A stretch of DNA of 64,000 bases from Pseudonocardia sp. SCN 73-27 (GTDB lineage Bacteria; Actinomycetota; Actinomycetes; Mycobacteriales; Pseudonocardiaceae), in contig MEGH01000038.1 in assembly GCA_001725415.1 (NCBI GenBank), positions 57,162 through 121,161 of the forward strand. Direction: 5' to 3'. Every line of letters starts with the position of its first letter. Position 1 is the stretch's first letter. Both the position numbers and the translations under genes were made by a program. Below the pieces are notes generated by a model. The model did no database searches. It worked only from the letters and a program-made list of their open reading frames with translations, and was not told the DNA's origin. Shown here piece after piece: positions 1 to 13,781 of the stretch.

Positions 1-2
1 CC

Positions 3-1046
3 CCGCCGGTCGCCGCCCTGGGGGAGGCGGCGACGAGCGAGGCCGGCACGTCACGGCGGGGTCGGCGGGCCGTCGTCGCGGGCGTCGCCGCGGTGGTCGC
101 GGTGCTGTTGGCGTTCGCCGGGGGTGGCGTGGGCGGTGCGCCCGGGCTGATCGCTGCGGCCGCGTCCGGGCTGGCGACGTTCGCCGCGCTGGTCGCGTTG
201 GGCCCTTTGCTGATGAGCGGCCTGGCGGCGACGGCCGGGCGGGTCGTCGCGACCGTCGGGCGGGCGCCGGGGCGGATGGCCGTCGCCAACGCGGGTCAGG
301 TGCCGCGCCGCACCGCCGCCACGGTCACGGTGCTGACCCTGGGGGTGGGACTGACGTCGGCGCTGCTGGTGGGGGTGTCGAGCGTCGACGCATCGGCCCA
401 GCAGTCGATCTCCGAGCGGCTGCCCAGCGCGGTGCAGGTGAGCGCGGCCGATCCGCCGGCGACGCTCGCGCAGCTGGCCGCCGACCCGGCGCTGCGTGTG
501 CAGGAGAAGGGGGAGCAGGTGCTCGTCGACCCCGCCCCGGGTGTCGACGACAACGCCCTGCGCGCCGCCGTCGACCGGGCGCTGGGTCCGGACCCGACCG
601 CGGTCGTCGTCTACACCGCGGACGTGCGCGCCGACCTGGCCGGGGAGCTCGACGTCCTGCGCGGGGTCGGGCTGGGTCTGGTCGGGATGACGGTGCTGGT
701 GGCGATCGTGGGCGTGGGGGTGACGCTGACGTTGTCGGTCACCGAGAGGACCCGGGAGACGGGCCTGCTGCGCGCGGTCGGGCTGACCCGTGGGGGTGTG
801 CGCGCGATGGTGGCGTGGGAGGCGGTGTGCAGTGCGCTGGCCGCCGCGGTGCTGGGCGTGGGCTTCGGCTCGCTGTACGGGTTCCTCGCGCTGAGGTCCC
901 TGGGGCTCGACGCGGGCACCGGGTCGCTGCCGGGCCTGGAGCTGGCGGTGCTGGGGGTGGGCATCGTGCTCGTCGCGGTGCTGGCCGCGCTCGCACCGGC
1001 GATCCGCGCGGGCCGGGTCCCGCCGATCCGCGCGCTGACCGGCTGA
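3..1046 (+). CDS. FtsX-like ABC transporter permease, C-terminal part (cut by window start)
   Basis: The reading frame is open from the first bases, so the true start lies upstream and only about 347 C-terminal residues are visible. It contains hydrophobic segments near the beginning, a periplasmic-type soluble stretch (VSAADPPATLAQLAADPALRV and following), then three C-terminal membrane segments separated by the SVTERTRETGLLRAVGLTRG loop. That cytosolic loop and the final APAIRAGRVPPIRALTG are characteristic of the FtsX/MacB permease domain, where the loop contacts the ATPase. Proteins of this type move lipids, lipoproteins or peptides across the cell envelope; the substrate cannot be told from this piece. 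Its ATPase partner would be upstream, outside the window. The stop is followed 10 bases later by a 40-bp palindrome. Confidence 0.85.
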   Translation, partial: PPVAALGEAATSEAGTSRRGRRAVVAGVAAVVAVLLAFAGGGVGGAPGLIAAAASGLATFAALVALGPLLMSGLAATAGRVVATVGRAPGRMAVANAGQVPRRTAATVTVLTLGVGLTSALLVGVSSVDASAQQSISERLPSAVQVSAADPPATLAQLAADPALRVQEKGEQVLVDPAPGVDDNALRAAVDRALGPDPTAVVVYTADVRADLAGELDVLRGVGLGLVGMTVLVAIVGVGVTLTLSVTERTRETGLLRAVGLTRGGVRAMVAWEAVCSALAAAVLGVGFGSLYGFLALRSLGLDAGTGSLPGLELAVLGVGIVLVAVLAALAPAIRAGRVPPIRALTG

Positions 1047-1056
1047 CACGAGGGTC

Positions 1057-1096
1057 GTGAGTGGCAATCATCGCTCCAGCGATGATTGCCACTCAC
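1057..1096. repeat. 40-bp palindromic intergenic element, copy 1
   Basis: Perfect 19-bp arms (GTGAGTGGCAATCATCGCT and its complement) surround a 2-base centre. It sits between the convergent 3' ends of the permease and the deazaflavin oxidoreductase genes. It is one of ten related copies in the window; no T-run follows it on either strand. Confidence 0.9.
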
Positions 1097-1101
1097 AGGC
1101 T

Positions 1102-1536
1102 TTACGCCGGGTCCAGGACGAAGACGGGGATCCGGCGGTCGGTCTTGGTCTGGTAGTCGGCGTAGTTCGGGAAGGCCGCGACGGAGCGTTTCCACCACTC
1201 CTCCCGCTCGGGGCCGTCGACCTCGCGCACCGAGTACTCGCCCGCCTCGGTGCCGTCCTGCAGCGTGACGGTCGGGTTGGCGCGCAGGTTGTGGTACCAG
1301 ACGGGGTGCTCGGGGGCCCCGCCCTTGGAGGCGACGAGGGCGTAGTGCCCGTCGTGCTCGACCCGCATCAGCGGCACGTAGCGCAGCTTGCCGGACTTGG
1401 CGCCCTTCATCGTCACCAGCACGACGGGCAGACCCTGGATGTCGACGCTGTCGGTCGTCCCGGTCTCGAGGATCTTCTCGGTCTGGCCACGCACCCAACC
1501 CTCGGGGCTGAGCTCGACCTCGTTGTTCGCTGCCAT
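1102..1536 (-). CDS. Deazaflavin (F420)-dependent nitroreductase family protein
   Basis: This 144-residue protein has the typical length and pattern of the DDN/FDOR family: a split beta-barrel with GLPVVLVTMKGAKSGKLRYVP, MRVEHDGHYALVASKGG and HPVWYHNLRANPTVTLQDG. Family members bind coenzyme F420 or related flavins and reduce quinones, nitro compounds or other small molecules. The ATG at 1536 is the only good start, giving MAANNEVELSPEGWVRG. The gene stands alone, convergent with the permease and divergent from thiC, with the TPP riboswitch on the other strand upstream of it. The physiological substrate is not predictable; the family call is secure. Confidence 0.88.
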   Translation of the reverse strand: MAANNEVELSPEGWVRGQTEKILETGTTDSVDIQGLPVVLVTMKGAKSGKLRYVPLMRVEHDGHYALVASKGGAPEHPVWYHNLRANPTVTLQDGTEAGEYSVREVDGPEREEWWKRSVAAFPNYADYQTKTDRRIPVFVLDPA

Positions 1537-1673
1537 GTCGGAAGCAACTTCCCGACGGGTCCGGATCTATTCCCGCCCGGGCGGGTGACGTGGGCGGCCG
1601 GTCGCGCCCGGTCCGTGGGACGGGTCTGGTGCGCCGCGGACACGGCGGGCTACGGTCGAAACACATCTGAAGA

Positions 1674-4268
<2,595 letters not shown>

Positions 4269-5990
4269 CCCGGCGGGCCCGCGAGGTGGGCGCGGGCGTG
4301 GGCGATCGCCGACACGCTGTCGGGGAAGACCCGGCCCTCGGCGCGCAGCTGGGCGGACACGCCCAGCGCGTCGAGAGCCCGGTCGTGACCCGGGCGCAGG
4401 CCCGAGAGCAGCACGAGGCAGCCGCGGCGTTCCAGGCGGCGGATGGCGTCGTCGAGGACCTGGGCGCCGGTGGCGTCGATGGCCGACACGCGTGACATCC
4501 GCAGGATCATGACGCGGACGTCGGAGATGGCGGAGGTCTCCAGCAGCAGCCGGTGCGCGGTGGCGAAGAACAACGGGCCGTCGAACCGGTAGGCGACGAT
4601 GTGCTGGGCGAGCAGGGCGCGTTCCTCGGCGGTGTGCTCACCGGGATCGTGCGCGACCGTCACGTGCTCGCCGCCGGCGTTGAGCGCGACGCGGTGCAAT
4701 GCGAGCACGACCGCGACCGCCAGCCCGGCCACGACGGCCGTGACCAGGTCGACGACGACGGTCACGACGAAGGTCACGACCAGCGCGGCGGCGTCGCGCC
4801 GGGTGGCGCGCAGCAGCGCGAGCAGGGAGCCGGCCTCGACCATGCGGATCGTGGTCGCCAGCAGTACCCCGGCGAGGGCCGCGAGCGGGATGTGCCCGAC
4901 CGGCCCGGCGAGTGCGTAGACGATCGCGGTGAGCGCGGCCGCGTGGGTGAGCGCGGCCAGCCGCGAGCGGGCCCCGGTGCGGGCGTTGACGGCGGTGCGC
5001 GCAATGGCGCCGGTGGCGGGGACGCCGCCGAACATCGGCGCCGCCAGGTTCGCGATGCCCTGGCCGAACAGCTCGCGGTCGGGGTCGTGGCGTTGATCGA
5101 CGGTCATCCCGTCGGCGACGGTCGCCGACAGCAGGCTCTCCAGAGCGGCCAGTGCCGCCACCGCGACGGCGGAGGGGAGCAGCGCGGGAATCGTGGCGAG
5201 GTCGAGGAAGCCCAGCGAGGGGGCGGGCAGCCCGGCGGGCAGCGCGCCGATGCGGGCGACGTCGAGGTGGAGCAGCCCGGCGACGGCGGTCGCGGCGACC
5301 ACGGCGACCAGGGAGAACGGGACCGAGGGAAGCAGACGCCCGCCGACGAGCATGACGGCGGCGACCCCCAGGGCCAGCGCGATCGCGGGCCAGTTCGGGG
5401 TGTCGGCGAACGCGGTGACCGCCGCCGCGGCGGTCGCCCACACCTTCTCGTGCTCGCCCCCGGACACCCCGAGGGCGGCGGGGAACTGCTGGAGCGCGAT
5501 GACGACGGCGATCCCGGCGGTGAAACCCTCGATCACCGGGCTGGGCAGCAGCCGGACGAGCCGCCCGACGCGGGCCACCGCCAGCACCACGAGGATCAGC
5601 CCGGCCAGTAGCCCGGCGGTGAGCACTCCATCGGGCCCGTACTGGTGGAACAGCGGGATGAGCACAACCGTCATCGCGCCCGTCGGGCCGGTGACCTGCA
5701 GGTTGCTGCCGCCGAAGACCGCGGCGAGCGCACCGGCGACGACGGCGGTGACCAGGCCGGCTCCGGCGCCGAGGCCGGACCCGACGCCGAAGGCGAGCGC
5801 CAGCGGCAGTGCGACGACGGCGACCGTCACGCCCGAGAGCAGGTCGCGCCGTGGGGCGCGGCGGACCGCGGTCCAGTCGGGGGCACCGGGGAGGAGGCCG
5901 CGCAGGCCGGCCGTCACGGATCGCTCTGCCACGGTCGGGCTCCCTGTGCTCTCGGGCACCGGTGTCGCGGCGCCTCCGCACGGACCGTAG

Positions 5991-6021
5991 TTGCGAGAAT
6001 ATGCAATTATGAAACTCTGCA
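5991..6021. promoter_or_regulatory. Candidate promoter/operator between sulP and arsR genes
   Basis: This AT-rich island in a GC-rich region contains TTGCGAGAATATGCAA (TTGC/GCAA ends) followed by the overlapping TGCAATTATGAAACTCTGCA. ArsR-family repressors bind AT-rich inverted repeats in their own promoters. The position between two divergent genes fits an autoregulatory operator. This is inferred from position and composition only. Confidence 0.45.
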
Positions 6022-6090
6022 ATGAACAACACAGGGCTACGCGTCGCACATCCCGGGCCACGCGGGCGGGGAATCGGCGAGGATGGGGCC

Positions 6091-6429
6091 GTGCCGACGC
6101 CGCTGTACCAACTCAAGGCGGAGTTCTTCAAGAGCCTCGGGCATCCCGTGCGCGTGCGGGTGCTGGAGCTGCTCAGCGTGCGTGAGCACGCCGTCGGCGA
6201 AATGCTCACCCAGGTCGGGGTCGAACCGGCGAACCTCTCCCAGCAGCTCGCGGTCCTGCGCCGCGCAGGCCTGGTCTCCTCACGCCGCGACGGTGCCGTC
6301 GTCCACTACCGGCTCACCAGCGAGCAGGTGGCCGAGCTGCTCGCCGTCGCCCGGAACATCCTCACCACCGTGCTCGCGGGCAACGTCGAACTGCTGGAGG
6401 ACCTGCGAGCCGACGACCCCGGAACCTGA
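6091..6429 (+). CDS. ArsR-type winged-helix transcriptional regulator
   Basis: The 112-residue protein has the ArsR fold: LKAEFFKSLGHPVRVRVLELL (helix 1-2), VREHAVGEMLTQVGVEPANLSQQLAVLRRAGLV (helix-turn-helix) and RRDGAVVHYRLTS (wing). No CxC metal-binding motif is seen near the recognition helix, so if it senses a metal or anion it does so elsewhere. The GTG at 6091 is preceded by GGCGAGGATGGGG and starts at the usual place for the family; an earlier ATG at 6022 would add an unlikely basic extension. It is divergent from the SulP transporter and probably represses it and itself. Confidence 0.88.
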   Translation: MPTPLYQLKAEFFKSLGHPVRVRVLELLSVREHAVGEMLTQVGVEPANLSQQLAVLRRAGLVSSRRDGAVVHYRLTSEQVAELLAVARNILTTVLAGNVELLEDLRADDPGT

Positions 6430-6735
6430 CCGGCAGGCATGGTCCCGGCGTGGGGCGGATCGTGCCCAGGGTCGGCTCGGACCGTGCTGCACAGGCAGGT
6501 CACCGTGTCGGGCCGGTCGGCCGTGGCTCCCCTGCGGCGTTCCGGGCCGCACACGGACCGGCCGACGAGTGAGTCGGGCCACCTTCCCCGGGACGAAGTT
6601 CCGCGACTGCGTCTGTCCCGGGGGGTACGTGTCCGCCGATGCGGAATCCGCTCGGCGCATGGCAACCCTCGCCTCACCAGTCCCATGGGTCGGCTGACCG
6701 TCGCCGGACCCACCGCGGGGCTAGGCTCGAAATCG
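6430..6735. other. 306-bp intergenic stretch upstream of molybdenum hydroxylase cluster 1
   Basis: No convincing coding sequence is seen. It holds a 9-bp-armed inverted repeat (CCCCGGGAC at 6586-6594, GTCCCGGGG at 6615-6623) with a 20-base loop. This could end the arsR transcript or serve as an operator. The promoter of the L-S-M operon should lie here, but no clear -10/-35 pair stands out. Confidence 0.5.
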
Positions 6736-9002
<2,267 letters not shown>

Positions 9003-9006
<4 letters not shown>

Positions 9007-9557
9007 CGGGCGTGAAGGTCGAGATCACCGTCAACGGCCGCACCACCACCGACGAGGTCGAGCCGCGGCTGCTGCTCGCGCACTACCTGCGCGAGAACCT
9101 CGGGCTCAAGGCCACCAACATCGGCTGCGACACCACGTCCTGCGGGGCGTGCACCGTGCTGCTCGACGGCGAGTCCGTCAAGTCCTGCACCGTGCTCGCC
9201 GTGCAGGCCGACCAGCTCGCGGTCACGACGATGGAGGGTCTCGCCGGCGAGAGCGGCGACTCCCTCGACCACCCGGTCACCGCGGCGTTCCGTGCCGAGC
9301 ACGGCCTGCAGTGCGGCTTCTGCACCCCGGGCATGGTCATGGCCGTCACCGGCCTCATCGCCGAGAACCCGGACCTCGACGAGCGCGCGGTCCGCGAGGG
9401 GCTCGAGGGCAACCTCTGCCGCTGCACCGGCTACCACAACATCGTGCGTGCCGCGCTCGTCGCCGCAGGCAAGGACCCCGACGCCGAGCAGGAGATCGAG
9501 GCGCTGAGCGACGACGCGCGCACCGCGCCGGGCTTCTCGGTGGGGAGCGGCGCGTGA
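9003..9557 (+). CDS. Molybdenum hydroxylase [2Fe-2S] small subunit, cluster 1
   Basis: The 184-residue iron-sulfur subunit passes electrons from the molybdenum site to FAD. The N-terminal ferredoxin-like domain has [22 protein letters not shown], and the C-terminal helical domain has [14 protein letters not shown] and [13 protein letters not shown], together the eight Cys ligands for two [2Fe-2S] clusters. A C-terminal tail of about 25 residues ([19 protein letters not shown]) extends beyond the usual end. The start ATG overlaps the large-subunit stop (ATGA) and its stop overlaps the GTG of the medium subunit, so the three subunits are translated in step. Confidence 0.95.
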
Positions 9558-10369
9558 TCCCCGTCGGTTTCGAGTACGCACGCCCCGACTCGGTCGACGG
9601 CGCGCTCGCGCTGCTCGCCGAGCACGGTGACGAGGCCACGATCATGGCGGGCGGGCACTCGCTGCTGCCGGTCATGAAGCTGCGCCTCGCCGCGCCGGAG
9701 CTGATCGTCGACATCGGACGGCTCCGCGAGCTGAACTACATCCGGGTCGACGGCGACGAGGTCGCCATCGGTGCCGCGACGCGCCACCACGACGTCGAGG
9801 TCTCCGACGTGCTGGCGACCGAGGTGCCGCTGCTCCCGGCCGTGGCTCGCACGGTCGGCGACCCGCAGGTCCGCCACCGCGGCACCATCGGTGGCTCGCT
9901 CGCCCACGGTGACCCGGCCTCCGACCTGCCCGCCGCGGTCCTCGCGCTCGACGCGACGATCGTCCTGCGCTCGCCGCGCGGGGAGCGGAAGGTGCCCGCC
10001 ACCGAGTTCTGGACCGCCGTGTTCACCACGGCCAAGGAGCCCGACGAGCTGATCGTCGAGATCCGGGTGCCGCGCACCGGGAACGCGGGCTGGGCCTACG
10101 AGAAGTTCACCCGCCGCGCCAACGACTGGGCCATCGTCGCGGTCGCCGTCGTCGACGGGCGGGTCGGGCTGGTCAACATGGGTTCGACCCCGTTGCGCGC
10201 CAGTGCGACCGAGGCCGCGCTGGCCGAGGGGAGATCGATCGCCGACGCCGCCGCGCTCGCCGCCGAGGGCACCGAGCCCCCGACCGACACCGCCGGCACC
10301 CCGGACTACCGCCGCAACCTCGCGCGGGTTCTCACCCGCCGCGCGCTGGAGACCGCCGCCGGGCGGTGA
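9554..10369 (+). CDS. Molybdenum hydroxylase FAD-binding medium subunit, cluster 1
   Basis: The 271-residue FAD subunit completes the L-S-M enzyme. It shows the CoxM-type FAD motifs [20 protein letters not shown] and [20 protein letters not shown], and the C-terminal CO-dehydrogenase flavoprotein domain ([34 protein letters not shown]). The GTG at 9554 overlaps the small-subunit stop (GTGA) and begins [13 protein letters not shown], the normal family start. It is the last gene of the operon, followed within 12 bases by a strong terminator hairpin. Confidence 0.95.
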   Translation: MIPVGFEYARPDSVDGALALLAEHGDEATIMAGGHSLLPVMKLRLAAPELIVDIGRLRELNYIRVDGDEVAIGAATRHHDVEVSDVLATEVPLLPAVARTVGDPQVRHRGTIGGSLAHGDPASDLPAAVLALDATIVLRSPRGERKVPATEFWTAVFTTAKEPDELIVEIRVPRTGNAGWAYEKFTRRANDWAIVAVAVVDGRVGLVNMGSTPLRASATEAALAEGRSIADAAALAAEGTEPPTDTAGTPDYRRNLARVLTRRALETAAGR

Positions 10370-10380
10370 TCGTGCACGTC

Positions 10381-10414
10381 GACGGCCCCCTGCCGGGTTC
10401 GGCAGGGGGCCGTC
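10381..10414 (+). terminator. Intrinsic-type terminator hairpin after cluster 1
   Basis: A perfect 14-bp stem (GACGGCCCCCTGCC and GGCAGGGGGCCGTC) surrounds a 6-base loop, starting 12 bases after the medium-subunit stop. No long T-run follows, which is usual for high-GC actinobacteria. Confidence 0.8.
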
Positions 10415-10551
10415 GTGCGTCCGGCCCGCGCGTGGTGCCATGCGCCGACACACCCGCGCGCAAGTCGTCCATGCTCGACCAGGCCTTGGGCTCGGCTGCG
10501 CGTCTTCTCGGTCAGATCCTGGGCCTGTGCCCCCTGCTGGCCGTGACCACC

Positions 10552-10682
10552 TGTCCGTCGATCGGGGGACATGGGCGTCGTCCTGCGTGCCCGTCGGTCG
10601 GTCGACGGTGCTCCTGGCCTGCGGGGACGAACCTTGAGGCATCGGGGGAACACCCCCGGAACACCTCGAAGGAGCACCGGCC
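10552..10682 (+). promoter_or_regulatory. Shared upstream control module, copy A
   Basis: An inverted repeat (TGTCC, 10-base spacer GTCGATCGGG, GGACA) at 10552-10571 is followed by GGGCGTCGTCCTGCG, GTCGGTCGGTCGACGGTGCTC, and the leader CCTTGAGGCATCGGGGG with its hairpin partner CACCCCC, then CCTCGAAGGAG just before the ATG at 10683. The same sequence order recurs upstream of 15045 and, more diverged, of 17683. CCTTGAGG can pair with CCTC(G)AAGG, which contains the ribosome site. Confidence 0.7.
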
Positions 10683-11207
10683 ATGAACACCACGACCACC
10701 ACCCAGGACACCACCTCGACCGTCCGCATCCCGGCCCCCGGTGCCCGCCACGTCGCCTCCACCTCCGCGCCGCGACGCTCGAAGGGCCTCGTGATCGGCG
10801 CGTTCGCCGCGGTCGGCGTCGTCGCGGCCGGTGTCGTCACCACCCTGGTGATGACGTTCAGCGGTTCGGGTGCGCAGCCCGCCCCGGCCCCCGCCCCGGC
10901 GGCGTCGCACATCGTCGTCCCCGCCGGCCACGCGGTGAAGCCCCTCGCGCCGGTCACCCCGGCCAAGCCCGTCACCCCGGTCACGCCGGTCGCGCCGTCG
11001 GCGGCGGTCGAGACGCTGCAGAAGGAGCTGGGTCAGCTGAACTACTACGAGGGCCCGGTCACCGGTGTGATGAACGCGCAGACCACGCAGGCCATCACCT
11101 ACCTGCAGCGTGACGCGCACCTGCCGCAGACGGGCACGATGAACGCCGCGACCCAGGCCGCGCTGGCCAACTTCCTGGCCAACGGCAACAACCAGATGGC
11201 CGGCTGA
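10683..11207 (+). CDS. Membrane-anchored peptidoglycan-binding protein, paralogue A
   Basis: This 174-residue protein has a Thr-rich N-terminus, one membrane segment (residues about 36-58, GLVIGAFAAVGVVAAGVVTT), a Pro/Ala linker (PAPAPAPAA, KPVTPVTPVAPS) and a C-terminal peptidoglycan-binding type 1 domain (VETLQKELGQLNYYEGPVTG, TTQAITYLQRDAHLPQTG). Such domains bind cell-wall stem peptides or glycan, so the protein probably anchors to the wall from the membrane. The final 72 residues differ from those of the protein at 15045 at only two positions, whereas the N-terminal halves are diverged. It has its own leader and is followed by a terminator. No catalytic domain is visible. Confidence 0.85.
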   Translation: MNTTTTTQDTTSTVRIPAPGARHVASTSAPRRSKGLVIGAFAAVGVVAAGVVTTLVMTFSGSGAQPAPAPAPAASHIVVPAGHAVKPLAPVTPAKPVTPVTPVAPSAAVETLQKELGQLNYYEGPVTGVMNAQTTQAITYLQRDAHLPQTGTMNAATQAALANFLANGNNQMAG

Positions 11208-11233
11208 CGCCCACCGACCCGCACGCCCGGACC

Positions 11234-11259
11234 GCCCGCACCCCCTCGGGGGCGCGGGC
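11234..11259 (+). terminator. Terminator hairpin between paralogue A and the response regulator gene
   Basis: GCCCGC and GCGGGC arms enclose a CCCC/GGGG inner stem. It lies between two convergent genes and can serve both strands. Confidence 0.6.
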
Positions 11260-11268
11260 TCCGTGCGT

Positions 11269-11907
11269 TCACGGGACCAGGCCGGCGTCCTGCGCCGCCA
11301 GTGCGGCCTGGGTCCGCGAGCGCAGGCCCAGCTTCGCGAGGACCCGGGACACGTGGGTCTTCGCCGTCGCCTCGGTGATCACCAGGTCGTCGGCGATCGC
11401 GGCGTTGGACAGTCCCCGGCCCAGGCAGCCCAGGACGTCGCGTTCGCGGGCGGTGAGGTCGTCGAGCCCCGGGACCGCGGAACGGGAGGGACGGGCCGAC
11501 AGCCGCGCGATCACGCGACGGGTCACCTCCGGCGCGAGCACCCCGTCGCCCCGGGCGACCGACCGGACGGCGTCGACGAGCGCGGGGGCGTCGACGGTCT
11601 TGAGCAGGAACCCGGCCGCCCCGGCGGCGAGCGCGCCGTCGACGAGGTCGTCGAGGTCGAACGTGGTGAGCACCAGCACCTCGGCGACGGCGGCGGCGGT
11701 GAGCTCGCGGGCCGCGGTGATGCCGTCGACGCCGGGCATCCGGATGTCCATGAGGACGACGTCGGGGCGCAGCGACATGGCCATCCGGACGGCCTGGGCG
11801 CCGTCGGAGGCCTCGCCGACGACCTCCACGTCGGGTGCGGCGTCGAGGATCATGACGAGCCCGGCGCGGACGGCGGCCTGGTCGTCGGCGACCACGACGC
11901 GGATCAC
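11269..11907 (-). CDS. NarL/LuxR-type response regulator (system 1)
   Basis: This 212-residue regulator has an N-terminal receiver (VIRVVVADDQAAVRAGLVMI, phospho-acceptor Asp54 in VVLMDIRMPGVDG, Lys in FLLKTVDAPALV) and a C-terminal LuxR helix-turn-helix (LTARERDVLGCLGRGLSNAAIADDLVITEATAKTHVSRVLAKL). Its GTG start at 11907 overlaps the stop of the histidine kinase gene (GTGA), so kinase and regulator are made together. It lies between paralogue A and the kinase. The shared upstream modules around it are natural candidates for its binding sites, though this is not shown. Confidence 0.93.
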   Translation of the reverse strand: MIRVVVADDQAAVRAGLVMILDAAPDVEVVGEASDGAQAVRMAMSLRPDVVLMDIRMPGVDGITAARELTAAAVAEVLVLTTFDLDDLVDGALAAGAAGFLLKTVDAPALVDAVRSVARGDGVLAPEVTRRVIARLSARPSRSAVPGLDDLTARERDVLGCLGRGLSNAAIADDLVITEATAKTHVSRVLAKLGLRSRTQAALAAQDAGLVP

Positions 11908-13067
11908 GACGGTTCCTCCGGTGGCAGTTCGGCGCGGACGAGCCAGCCGTCGCCGGCCGGCCCGGCGTGCAGCGTCCCGCCGACCGCGGTCGCGCGTTCC
12001 CGCAGCCCGGCGAGGCCGGTCCCGGCGCCACCCACCCCTGCCGATGGCCGGGTGCCCGCGGTGTTCGCGACCTCGACGACCAGCGCGGAGTCGTTGTCCG
12101 ACAGCGCGACCCGGACGGTCGACCCCGGCGCGTGCTTGGCCGCGTTGGTGAGCGACTCCGCGACGATCCGGTGCGCCGCCAACTCGACGGCCGCGCGGGC
12201 CGGTGCGCGGCGACGGGCGTCGTCGAGGGTCACGTCGAGGCCGGTGGCGCGGGCGGAGCCGAGCAGGGGCGCGAGGTCGTCGAGCCGCGCGGGCGCGGCG
12301 GGCGGGTCCGCGTCGTCGCCCTCGCGCAGCAACGTGATCATCGCGCGCATCTCGCCGAGCGAGGCGACCGACTGCTCCCGCACCGAGCCGAGGACGCGGC
12401 GCAGGGCGGGCGCGTCGGCGTCGGGGAGGTTGAGTGCCGCGGTGGACTGCAGCGCGATCGCCGCCAGCTGCCCGGCGACGACGTCGTGCAGATCGCGGGC
12501 CATCCGGGTGCGTTCGGCGGCGACGGCGGCCTCCCGGTCGAGCGCCCCCATCCGTTCGGCCTGCTCGGCACGGACGCGCTCGGCGTCGGCAAGTGTGCGG
12601 TGCCTGCGCACCTCCGACGCCCACATGACCGGGATGGCGAGCAGCAGGGCGGCGTTGAGCAGGCCGTAGAGGGCGGCGCGGCCGTCACCGGAGACGAGGC
12701 TCAGCACGACGACCGCGACGATCGCCACACCCGCGGCCCCCGACACGGCGCGGCTCGCCCGCCGCGAGGTGAAGAGGACCGCGCAGTAGAGCAGGTCGGT
12801 GAAGATCAGCAGGACGCCGAGGTCGGTGGCGCCGAGGACGATCCCGGCGGCGAACGTCGCGACCGAGATCCCCAGCCCGACCAGCGGTGCGGCGCGGCGC
12901 AGGACGAGCGCGCCGCAGGCGACCACCAGCACCACGACCGCGGCTGCGCCCGGCGGTGGCGGGGCCGCCTCCCACGAGATGCGGACGTCGGGCACGAACA
13001 GCATGAGCGCGAGCCCGACGACGAGGTAGCCCGTGGCGGCGGCGGCGTCGCGCGCGAACGGGGTCAC
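11904..13067 (-). CDS. Sensor histidine kinase, NarL-system type (system 1)
   Basis: The 387-residue kinase has about five or six membrane segments in its first 150 residues, a short coiled linker (HRTLADAERVRAEQAERMGAL), and a HisKA_3 dimerisation helix with the phospho-accepting His near residue 194 (ERTRMARDLHDVVAGQLAAI). The HATPase domain follows, with N-box ESLTNAAKHAPG and GTGLAGLRERATAVGG. I use the GTG at 13067 because it immediately precedes the first membrane segment; a longer in-frame extension is basic and looks non-coding. The sensing part is membrane-embedded with no large extracellular domain. It is the first gene of a two-gene operon with the response regulator. Confidence 0.9.
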   Translation of the reverse strand: MTPFARDAAAATGYLVVGLALMLFVPDVRISWEAAPPPPGAAAVVVLVVACGALVLRRAAPLVGLGISVATFAAGIVLGATDLGVLLIFTDLLYCAVLFTSRRASRAVSGAAGVAIVAVVVLSLVSGDGRAALYGLLNAALLLAIPVMWASEVRRHRTLADAERVRAEQAERMGALDREAAVAAERTRMARDLHDVVAGQLAAIALQSTAALNLPDADAPALRRVLGSVREQSVASLGEMRAMITLLREGDDADPPAAPARLDDLAPLLGSARATGLDVTLDDARRRAPARAAVELAAHRIVAESLTNAAKHAPGSTVRVALSDNDSALVVEVANTAGTRPSAGVGGAGTGLAGLRERATAVGGTLHAGPAGDGWLVRAELPPEEPS

Positions 13068-13187
13068 GTCGACATCAGAGCACGCCCGCCCGGCGCCCGC
13101 GTCCCTCGAAGGATGTACGCCGCCGCGGGCGATGATCCGTCCGACGACGGACGACGGCACCCCGTGGTCGGGCACAGGCTCGATGTC

Positions 13188-13781
13188 ATGGGGGACTTCG
13201 TGAGCGAGAACCCGCTCGTCGTGCTGATCGCGGCGTGCGAGATCGGCTTCTGGGCGCTGCTGGGGGCGGGCCTGACGGCCCGGTACGTACTGCGGCTGCG
13301 GAGGACGAGCGCCGTGGTCCTGCTGCTTGTCCCGGTGCTGGACCTGGTGCTGGTCACGGCGTCGACCGTCGACGTCGCGGGCGGCACCCGGCCGGGCCTC
13401 ACCCACGGCCTCGCGGCGGTGTACCTGGGCGTGACCGTCGCGTTCGGACACTCCATGATCCGCTGGGCCGACGTCCGGATGGCGCACCGCTTCGCGGACG
13501 GCCCGGCCCCGGTCAAGCCGCCGAGGCACGGCGCGGCGAAGGTCGCGCACGAGTGGCGTGAGTGGCGCAAGATGCTGGTCGCGGCCGTGATCGCGCTCGT
13601 CGTGATGGCGGTGATCGCGCTCGTCGCCGGCATCGGGGTGCCCGCTCCGGCGGCGTGGCTGTCCGACCCGTTCTGGACGTGGGGCGCCCGCGTCGCCCTC
13701 GCCACGGTGATCTGGTTCGCCGTCGGTCCCCTGTGGACGACGATCGCGCCGCCGCGGGACCGGGAGCCCAGCCGTGGCTGA
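13188..13781 (+). CDS. Conserved-looking integral membrane protein, unknown function
   Basis: I do not recognise a family. The 197-residue product has about five membrane segments: near residues 8-28, 42-60 and 70-88, and two after the HEWREWRKMLVAAVIALV stretch. A basic loop (MAHRFADGPAPVKPPRHG) lies between the halves. The start ATG at 13188 is the first in the frame after the divergent kinase gene. The stop lies inside the start region of the next gene (8-base overlap), so the two membrane proteins are probably cotranscribed. Confidence 0.65.
   Translation: MGDFVSENPLVVLIAACEIGFWALLGAGLTARYVLRLRRTSAVVLLLVPVLDLVLVTASTVDVAGGTRPGLTHGLAAVYLGVTVAFGHSMIRWADVRMAHRFADGPAPVKPPRHGAAKVAHEWREWRKMLVAAVIALVVMAVIALVAGIGVPAPAAWLSDPFWTWGARVALATVIWFAVGPLWTTIAPPRDREPSRG

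Noticed and set aside
51-1067. Long open frames on the strand opposite to real genes throughout the window
   Set aside because: In this GC-rich DNA stops are rare in several frames; these frames give Arg/Pro/Ala/His-rich products without domains and lie fully across well-supported genes.
1057-1096. 40-bp palindromes as classical intrinsic terminators
   Set aside because: No T-run follows on either strand in any copy I checked; a termination role is still possible and is kept as a hypothesis only.
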